NCBI GenBank assembly: GCA_964017185.1
Contig: OZ024880.1
Location: forward strand, 37,662,329-37,726,328
DNA from: Rugalucina vietnamica
Lineage: Eukaryota; Mollusca; Bivalvia; Lucinida; Lucinidae
Length of the DNA: 64,000 nt
Direction of reading: 5' to 3'
Shown piece by piece: positions 31,263-64,000 of the stretch; within the stretch, counting starts at the first letter, position 1; each line of letters begins with the position of its first letter. Below the pieces are notes generated by a model, which did not search any database, was not told the DNA's origin, and was given only the letters and a program-made list of their open reading frames with translations. The translations under genes were made by a program, and so were the position numbers.

Positions 31263-31496
31263 GAGCCGCCTCGTGGGAAAACCAACAATGTGGTTTCCGA
31301 ACAGGTCCGACACAAATCGACCTGTACAGTCACAGAAGCAGGCTAGAAGCTTGAAATTTCGGATTTAAGTAGAATAGGAACTGTACTATCCAAGTAGCGA
31401 AAACAAAGGCGCTGATCAGCTTCGCGGTTACCGCGAAGCTGATCTGCGCCTTTGTTTTCGCATATGCAGATTGTTGGTTTTCCCATGAGGCGGCTC
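31263..31496 (+). repeat. hairpin MITE family A, copy 10 (reference-like)
   Basis: Best-preserved copy. Ends GAGCCGCCTCGTGGGAAAAC and its complement at the right, AAAT duplications at 31259-31262 and 31497-31500, stem GCTTCGCGG/CCGCGAAGC. Confidence 0.92.
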
Positions 31497-31849
31497 AAAT
31501 GATTCACAGATGATTATCATTTGCGCGAGTCCACTTTAATTTTAGGGGCCTTCAGTCGTGATTTTAAAATCTTATTCCACTTTTTTATGAGATTCCTCTG
31601 AGCATCACATCTGGGACTATACTGTTTGCATATGTCCCATAAAAAGGACGCCAGACTTATATATAAAGTTAACCACACTTTTGGTATACATGTAGTTCAG
31701 TATGAGAAAATTCAAATTTTCAAAACAAAATTAAACCTGCACATTGGTGCCATTCTTATTCAATGTTGTCACATGATATGCTTACAAGTATAATACAAAC
31801 TATTTAATTAATGAAAAAGAATGACTCATGTCAGACCAGATAAGAAAAT

Positions 31850-32050
31850 TTGATAAGAAAACAGGATTTTTACCAAGCGGAAACAAAGGCGCAGATCAGC
31901 TTCGCAGTAACTGTTTTCGCTACATGGATAGTACAATTCCTCTACTTTCTAAAACCAAAATTTCCAGCCTCTGGATATCTTCTGAAACAGCACAGGCCAA
32001 TTTGTGTCGGACCTGGTCGGAAACCCAGAAGCCCGGTTTTCTCAGCTCAT
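31850..32050 (-). repeat. hairpin MITE family A, copy 11, partial
   Basis: Second half of the palindrome deleted (GCTTCGCAGTAACTG followed by TTTTCGC). Long arm with TGTGTCGGACCTGGTCGG retained. Confidence 0.8.
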
Positions 32051-32183
32051 ATTCTACAGAACATGAGCAAAAGCCGTGAGATAAACTGCCTTCAGGGTTT
32101 CCAACCAGGCCCTATACAAACCCAAAGGTGTTTTCCATGACTGGGCACTTTAACAAATATGGTACTTTTCTGAATAACAAAAT

Positions 32184-32339
32184 ATGAGCTAGTGCTTTTG
32201 ATTTTGCTTCACATAGTATAAACTACAAACCCTCTTCTTCTTTAATATGAAATTTCAAGCTTCTAGCCTTCTTCTGTGACTGTACAGACCGTATTACATG
32301 TATGAAATCCCTACGACCAGTTTTCTCATGACATGACTC
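32184..32339 (-). repeat. hairpin MITE family A, copy 12, degraded
   Basis: AATTTCAAGCTTCTAGCC and GTGACTGTACAGACC identify the long arm; palindrome lost. Confidence 0.6.
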
Positions 32340-32434
32340 ATATCATGGTCATCTTAAACATGAGGGAGTGAAACCTATTACATTCAACTACAACTAATGT
32401 TTACCAGTAGTCAAGAATCTTTGGTTTGAAAATT

Positions 32435-32657
32435 CAGCCGCATCATGACAAAACCTGATTTTTGCCTATGCAAAAACAAAGGCGTAGATCAGCTTCGCAG
32501 TTTTATCAGCGCCTTTGTTTTCACTACTGGAATAGAACAATCCTTCTTCTTAAATCCAAAATTTCAAGCTTCTAGCCATCTCCTGTGCTTGTACAGCTTC
32601 GTTTGTGTCAGATCTGGTCGGAAACCCCGGAAGACCTGTTTTCTCACGTCGCGGCTC
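32435..32657 (-). repeat. hairpin MITE family A, copy 13
   Basis: Palindrome shortened to GCTTCGCAG then TTTTATCAGCGCC; both terminal arms present. Confidence 0.8.
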
Positions 32658-32857
32658 AAATAATGAACATAAGGGTTGTTTAATGTATAATGTTTGCTTC
32701 AGTCACATCAAAATGAATCAACAAAAATTTTGGTTGGCTGTTTGATTCTTTCTGAACATTTCAGTCTGAATCAACAATTATTCAGTCATGTAGGCACCAA
32801 TCAAACATTAACATTTTTTAGCGTAATAGTATCAAATAATGTGTTGCTCAACTATAT

Positions 32858-33091
32858 GAGCCGCCTCGTGGAAAAACCAACAATGTGGTTTCCGAACAGG
32901 TCTGACACAAACCGGCCTGTACAGCTACAGAAGCAGGCTAGAAGCTTGAAATTTTGGAGTTAAGTAGAGGAGGAATTGTACTATCCAAGTAGCGAAAACA
33001 AAGGCGCTGATCAGCTTCGCAGTTACTGCGAAGCTGATCTGCGCCTTTGTTTTCGCATATGCAGATTGTTGGTTTTCCCACGAGGCGGCTC
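32858..33091 (+). repeat. hairpin MITE family A, copy 14
   Basis: Full length; ATAT duplications at both ends (32854-32857, 33092-33095); stem GCTTCGCAG/CTGCGAAGC. Confidence 0.92.
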
Positions 33092-33379
33092 ATATAACTA
33101 AACGGAGGTAGGTTTAGAACCCAGCATTTGTCGATTGGGAATCCTACATTTTTCCACTTGGCCGCCACTGCCCTCACAAACAAAGGAAGTGCAGACAGGC
33201 TCAGCACACACACTTAAACTTTTGCAGGTTTTCTAACAAAGACCCTGGAGAAACACATTCTTGTGACCCACCTCCAATATCAGTAAAACAAAACATCAGT
33301 AAACCAGGTATCAAAATGAAAGTATACTGGTCAACAATACTGAAGACACTTTGTCCTGAACAATAACAGCTTATAAAAT

Positions 33380-33618
33380 GAGCCACATCATTAGATAACC
33401 GGATTTTTGTCTATGCGAAAACAAAGGCTCAGATCAGCTTCACAGTAACTGCGAAGCTGATCAGAGCCTTTGTTTTCGCTACACTGATAATACAATTTCT
33501 CTACTTTCTAAATCCAAAATTTTCAGCTTCTAGCTTAGTATCTTCAGTTACTGTACAGGTCGGTTTATGTCAGACCTGGTCGGAAACCCCGAAGACTGGT
33601 TTTCTTGCGTCGAGGCTC
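33380..33618 (-). repeat. hairpin MITE family A, copy 15, within a 62-bp direct repeat
   Basis: Full length; stem GCTTCACAG/CTGCGAAGC. The roughly 62 bp before it (33320 on, AAAGTATACTGGTCAACAAT) are repeated directly after it (33619-33680). Confidence 0.85.
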
Positions 33619-33736
33619 AAAGTATACTGGTCAACAATACTGAAGACACTATGTCCTGAACAATAACAACTTATAAAATGTTGTAAATACATGTTACACT
33701 ATAAAATGACTGTATTTACAGCTTGAATTAAAAGAT

Positions 33737-33973
33737 GAGCCTTCACATGATAAAACCAACAATTTGGGTTTCAACCAGGTCCAACACAAACCGGCCTTTA
33801 CAGTCACAGAAGATGGTTAGAGGCTGGCAATTTTGGATTTAGAAAGTAGAGGAATTGTACCATCCATATAGCGGAAACAAAGGCGCTGATCAGTTTCGCA
33901 GTTACTGTTGCGAAGCTGATCTGCGCCTTTGTTTTTGCCTATGCAGATTGTTGGTTTTCCCATGCGGAAGCTC
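33737..33973 (+). repeat. hairpin MITE family A, copy 16
   Basis: Full length, termini slightly diverged (GAGCCTTCACATG); stem GTTTCGCAG/TTGCGAAGC. Confidence 0.85.
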
Positions 33974-34002
33974 ATATTTAAGCTCAACATCAAAAACAAT
34001 AA

Positions 34003-34202
34003 GAGCTGTGTCTCAAAGAAAACCAGCCTTTTTGTATATGCATATCAAAGGTACTGATTAGCTATGCACTTACGATCAGCTGATCAGTGCCTTTCGCATT
34101 GATTAAACCGATCCTTTCAAGCGACCACTTTCTGTGACTGTACTTCAATTTGTGTTAGAAATAGTCAGAAATCTGAAAGCCTGGTTTTCTCTTGACATGG
34201 CT
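34003..34202 (-). repeat. hairpin MITE family A, copy 17, degraded
   Basis: Short palindrome GATCAGCTGATCAGTGCC and arm TTTCTGTGACTGTAC remain. Confidence 0.6.
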
Positions 34203-34210
34203 CTACATGT

Positions 34211-34460
34211 CCTGGCCCAGAGGTTATAAAACTTTTTTTCAAGCTCAGCTCAGCGGAGACTAAAATTTATCCTGCTCATAAATGTTAAAATGCCAACAAT
34301 TGTTGGCATTTTAACATTTATTAGCAGGATAAATTACAGGCTTTGGCATTCTAAACCCTCAATTTCAATATATTTGGACTATTTTGGTATTTATGGGAAG
34401 TTAAAATTTTATGCTCAGCTGAGTTGAGCATGAAAAAAGTTTTATAACCTCAGGACCTGG
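34211..34460. repeat. hairpin MITE family D, copy 1
   Basis: Ends CCTGGCCCAGAGGTTATAAA and TTTATAACCTCAGGACCTGG. The centre is a near-perfect hairpin AATGTTAAAATGCCAACAAT with its complement. Second copy at 35378. Confidence 0.82.
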
Positions 34461-34490
34461 TTTAACTATGGCTTCATGAAAACAATATTT

Positions 34491-34732
34491 CAGCCATCAC
34501 ATAATAAAACCAACAACATGCATAGGCAAAAACAAAGGCGCAGATCAGCTGTGCAGTAACTGTTACTGCACAGCTGATCGGTGTCTTTGCCTTTGCATCA
34601 CAGTTAGTACAATCCCTCTTCTTCTTAAATCCGAAATTTCAAGCTTCTAGCCTGCTTCTGTGACTGTGCAGGCTGGTTTGTGTCAGACCTGGTTTGAAAA
34701 CCCAAATTGATGGTTTTCTCCTGCGAACGCTC
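34491..34732 (-). repeat. hairpin MITE family A, copy 18
   Basis: Stem of the GCTGTGCAG/CTGCACAGC type; long arm complete; termini diverged. Confidence 0.82.
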
Positions 34733-34882
34733 TACATCAGAACCTGGAATGTACAATAGCGAGACTTGTTGCTGAGACGTCAGTTCAGTGCATATGTCAA
34801 TTTTTGGCATTTTAATCTCCTGTTTTTGCAGTTACTGTAATGATATGAAGTTTTCAGACACAGGGCTTGACAACCAGCAAAT

Positions 34883-35060
34883 ACATCATGTCCGTGTAAT
34901 GTATACCCTATCTATTTTTTATTGTCAAACAGGGGTGTACACAGGAATACCTATTTTTTTATCTTTGATCCAAAACATAGATTGTTGGTACTCGTTAGAA
35001 CCGCCTTGCCCAGGCAGCAATAAAAGTCTCAGTATATTTCATGGGCATGTTTTTGTATGC
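34883..35060. repeat. hairpin MITE family B, copy 4, partial
   Basis: CATGTCCGTGTAATGTATAC, CATAGATTGTTGGTAC and GAACCGCC present; the second half of the hairpin is deleted. Confidence 0.75.
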
Positions 35061-35149
35061 ACCCAGGTTAAAAAGGTACAAGTAGGCAATGATCAGGAAA
35101 ACTAGCTTAATCAATCTTTGGTATTATACAGCATCACTGTATGGTAAAA

Positions 35150-35325
35150 ACTTATTTTTGTTGGTTTAGGTTTAATTTACCTGTAATTTACAGTCAATAC
35201 GGTACGTCAGGACTGAGCCAGCCCTACCTGGGTTTATTATTTAAGCTCAAGCACACAATCCAGCAGCAGTGGGGTTTGAAACCCAAGGCCTCATGATTAC
35301 CACTAGGCCACCACACTCCCTTGTA
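35150..35325 (-). repeat. tRNA-Gln-like SINE, diverged copy
   Basis: Minus-strand head GGTGGCCTAGTGGTAATC and B-box-like GGGTTTCAAACCCC, then a body related to 51363-51565. Confidence 0.55.
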
Positions 35326-35377
35326 AAATCTTAAGAAAATCAAGTATGAATGATAGCTAGAGATTTAAAATGAGACT

Positions 35378-36141
35378 CCAGGTACCATGGTTATGAAATT
35401 TCTTGCTCAGCTTAGCTGAGACTAAAATTTATCCTGCTCTTAAATGTTAAAATGCCAACAATAGCTGGCATTTTAATATGCTCAGAGGATAAAGTTTCGT
35501 CAGTAGATTACTATCATACCGTACTACTTGCCGAAGATGTTCCCCTTTATAAAATTTGCAAAGTCAGTTTCTTTCTTATTTTGAAAAGTTATTGACATTT
35601 TACGTAAAACATCATTTTTATAATTATCCGATAAATGATAAAATCGGCGCTTTGATTAATAACATTTTTTGAGATAGAGGTTGTTGCCAGTGACAAAAAT
35701 CTGAAAAATCTTTTTAAAATTCATCCACAGTTTCGAGAAATAACAAGCCAAATTTCATTTATTTTTAGATTACCTCCCTTTCATTTAGAATAAGAATGAA
35801 AATTGGTGTACACACTCTGGCAAAGCCGCATGCTATATTTCAATCTTTTTTGTTGGAAATGTTAGGTTTTATTCACAGTTTTATGACTGGTAATTTTAAT
35901 CCCAAACTATTAAAGGGTTTTGAAGCTATAGCGATTTATACAGTCCCAATGGGATTTTACATGTATTTTCACTGACTAAACTTTTGCTGGTGAGCGTATT
36001 TATGAGCTGGATAAATTACATGCTTTGGTGATCTATACCTGAAATTTTAATTTATTTGGGCTATTCTGTCATTTATGAACATTCTAAATTTTACGCTCAG
36101 CTGAGTTGAGCATGAAAAAGCTTTTATAACCTCAGGGCCTG
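35378..36141. repeat. hairpin MITE family D, copy 2, expanded
   Basis: Same ends and GCTCAGCTGAG arms as copy 1, and the TGTTAAAATGCCAACAAT hairpin, but about 500 bp longer with unrelated AT-rich sequence. AATAAA motifs on the minus strand at 35868-35873 and 36051-36056 could serve the SIK transcript. Confidence 0.7.
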
Positions 36142-36293
36142 ATGCCAGCCTTGATCTTGTGCCAAACATTCTGAAAACTTCAAATCATTATAGTGTCCTG
36201 CAACTGGACAGACCTTCCCACACTGTCACTCACATGACCACATTTCTAAATTATCTAACTATCACAATAAATAACATCTACTATAACCCTTAG

Positions 36294-62465
<26,172 letters not shown>

Positions 62466-62483
62466 CTGAAAGATAGAAAAATC

Positions 62484-62739
62484 CATTACAAAAACATGCC
62501 CACGTAATATACAGATTTTCCCCAAGTTGTAAAAATTCAACATTTTTAGTTGGAAAAATTTGGCATTTTTTTTCGTTGATACTCAAAACATAGATTGTGG
62601 ATACAAGTTACAAGTCAAGTACCCACAATCTATGTTTTGGATCAAAAATAAAAATAATAGGTAAACCCCTGCCAACCCCAGTTTTACTTTTATAAAAGTG
62701 GGGTGTAAGTGGGTATACATTACACAGACATGTAATTAT
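62484..62739. repeat. hairpin MITE family B, copy 7, 15 bases from a SIK acceptor
   Basis: CATTACAAAAACATGCCCAC to ACACAGACATGTAATTATC; central hairpin shortened, with ATTGTGGATAC/GTACCCACAAT arms. Confidence 0.83.
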
Positions 62740-63323
62740 CATACTACACCTCACAGAGACACTTCTGAATACACCCACTACCTAAATTTTGATGGAGAAA
62801 GAAAGCAATCTTTAGCGTATTTACAGTAAAAGCTTGAGAGGCCAATTCTTAACGCCACCTAACTATTGAAGAAGACAAAGCAAGACCCAGCTGTGCCCAG
62901 CTTGCGGTGTCCTAGCCTGATTAACAGAAAACAATGTAAAACAGTGATTGATCGTGCTAGTCTGTAATTGCTCGTCCAATATTGGCTAGGTTTGCGTCAT
63001 AGAGCTATTAAAGACGCTCTTCAGTTACCGAGATGACAGGAACTGATCGTGCTGCCAGGTCATGTGTACTTAATAGATACGACGTGACAACAGCTTAACA
63101 ATGAAATAATATGCTCCGAAAACACATTTATATTCCAGCACATATAGCACCATTGATGATTTTCATAAGTGAAATGGTTACTTCAGGGACAAAGTTATTT
63201 AGGGCTAAAGAGAATAGCTGGAGTACTGTTTCTTTCTGTCAGAAAACCAAAGATGGCAGTAAGATCGAAAGCATCTACTTTCCAATTAGCAGTCACTGTG
63301 CAAAAGGATTTGAGCTTTCGCAT
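62740..63323. other. SIK intron, no clear feature
   Basis: The exon preceding 62465 is not found here; no repeat recognised. Confidence 0.4.
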
Positions 63324-63602
63324 CATTACGAAAACTCGCCCATGCAATAAAAAGAGACTTTTGAGCTTTTAAAAATTGAAAATTTTCAGCTGAAAAAATT
63401 TGATATTTTTCTTAGTTTTGCTCAAAACATAGATTGTGGGTACACGCTAGAACCGCCTCGCCGAGGCGGTTCTAACGAGTACCCACAATCTATGTTTTGG
63501 AGCAAAAATAAGGAAAATAGGTATACCCCTGCATACCCCAATTTTTCTATATAACACTGGGGTTCAAGGGGGTATACAATACACGGACATGTTTTCCTGA
63601 TG
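63324..63602. repeat. hairpin MITE family B, copy 8 (best copy)
   Basis: CATTACGAAAACTCGCCCAT to GGACATGTTTTCCTGATG; complete GAACCGCCTCGCCGAGGCGG stem at 63451-63470 with ATTGTGGGTAC arms. Confidence 0.88.
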
Positions 63603-63813
63603 TGAGAAAACCAACAATCTGAGTTTCTGACCAGGTACAACACAAACCGCCCTGTACAGTAACTGTTACAGAAGCAGGTGAGAAGCTTGAAATTTCGTAT
63701 TTAAGAAGAGTATAGTGAAAACAAAGGCGCCGATCAGCTATGCAGATACTGCACAGCTGATCTGCGCCTTTGGTTTTGCATATGCAGACGTTGGTTTTCT
63801 AGTGCAGTGGCTC
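63602..63813 (+). repeat. hairpin MITE family A, copy 42
   Basis: Directly abuts family B copy 8; left terminus missing. Stem GCTATGCAG/CTGCACAGC. Confidence 0.83.
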
Positions 63814-63949
63814 ATATGATTACTTCTTAAAAAGGGGACGGGAAAGGCCATCTGAATGGTGCACAAGTTCCTTATATTCGTACTTACATTCTTCATAAAA
63901 ATGTCACACATTGGTTAAAATATACAACACAAAATGTGATACATGATTT

Positions 63950-64000
63950 GAGTCACTGCGAAGCTGATCATCACCTTTGTTTTCGCTATTCAGATAGTAC
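63950..64000 (-). repeat. hairpin MITE family A, copy 43, cut by the window end
   Basis: GAGTCACTGCGAAGCTGATC then ACCTTTGTTTTCGCTATTC; first half palindrome deleted. Confidence 0.7.

Overview
This looks like nuclear DNA of a repeat-rich invertebrate. Three multi-exon genes with GT-AG introns, AT-rich noncoding sequence, tRNA-derived SINEs, a LINE and dozens of small hairpin transposons show a eukaryote. A cartilage intermediate layer protein (CILP) homologue, an animal-type salt-inducible kinase (SIK) and the dense MITE content fit a lophotrochozoan, most likely a bivalve mollusc. The taxonomic guess is inference; no rRNA or mitochondrial marker is present.

Layout. 375-5071 (+) holds the last six exons of a CILP-like secreted matrix protein; its 5' end lies before the window. 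5072-14674 is intergenic and packed with repeats: a full-length SINE with target duplications, a GGATATCC-rich foldback element, an AT-rich 1.24 kb element with 6-bp duplications, and fragments. 14675-16772 (+) is a complete four-exon paralogue of only the C-terminal half of CILP, with its own signal peptide (418 aa). Two CILP-family genes therefore sit in tandem, with the last two introns at the same positions and phases. 17078-36293 is intergenic. It includes a 6.9 kb block (19065-25980) bounded by inverted GGTAAAGAACC ends and TTAA duplications, inserted into an older hairpin element and itself holding a LINE, SINE and MITE copies. 36294-62465 (-) is a SIK1/SIK2-type kinase: six exons covering the kinase domain from its middle onward, the UBA-like region and the long regulatory tail. 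Its 5' exons lie beyond the window.

The SIK introns are built mostly from short foldback elements. Hairpin family A (about 43 copies in the window, about 37 of them after position 27,700) has termini reading GAGCCGC, usually 4-bp A/T target duplications, and an off-centre internal palindrome. Families B, C and D are distinct hairpin elements. Several copies lie 7-30 bases from SIK splice sites, and one 124-base exon sits between two oppositely oriented family A copies. Nested insertions (SINE in A, TA-flanked element in A, TTA-flanked element in a tRNA-like sequence in A, TTAA-flanked element in B) give a relative insertion history.

The CILP-like proteins would act outside the cell and carry furin-type basic sites. 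SIK is a cytoplasmic/nuclear kinase of the LKB1-AMPK branch. Nothing in the sequence ties the two functions together; they are neighbours on the chromosome.
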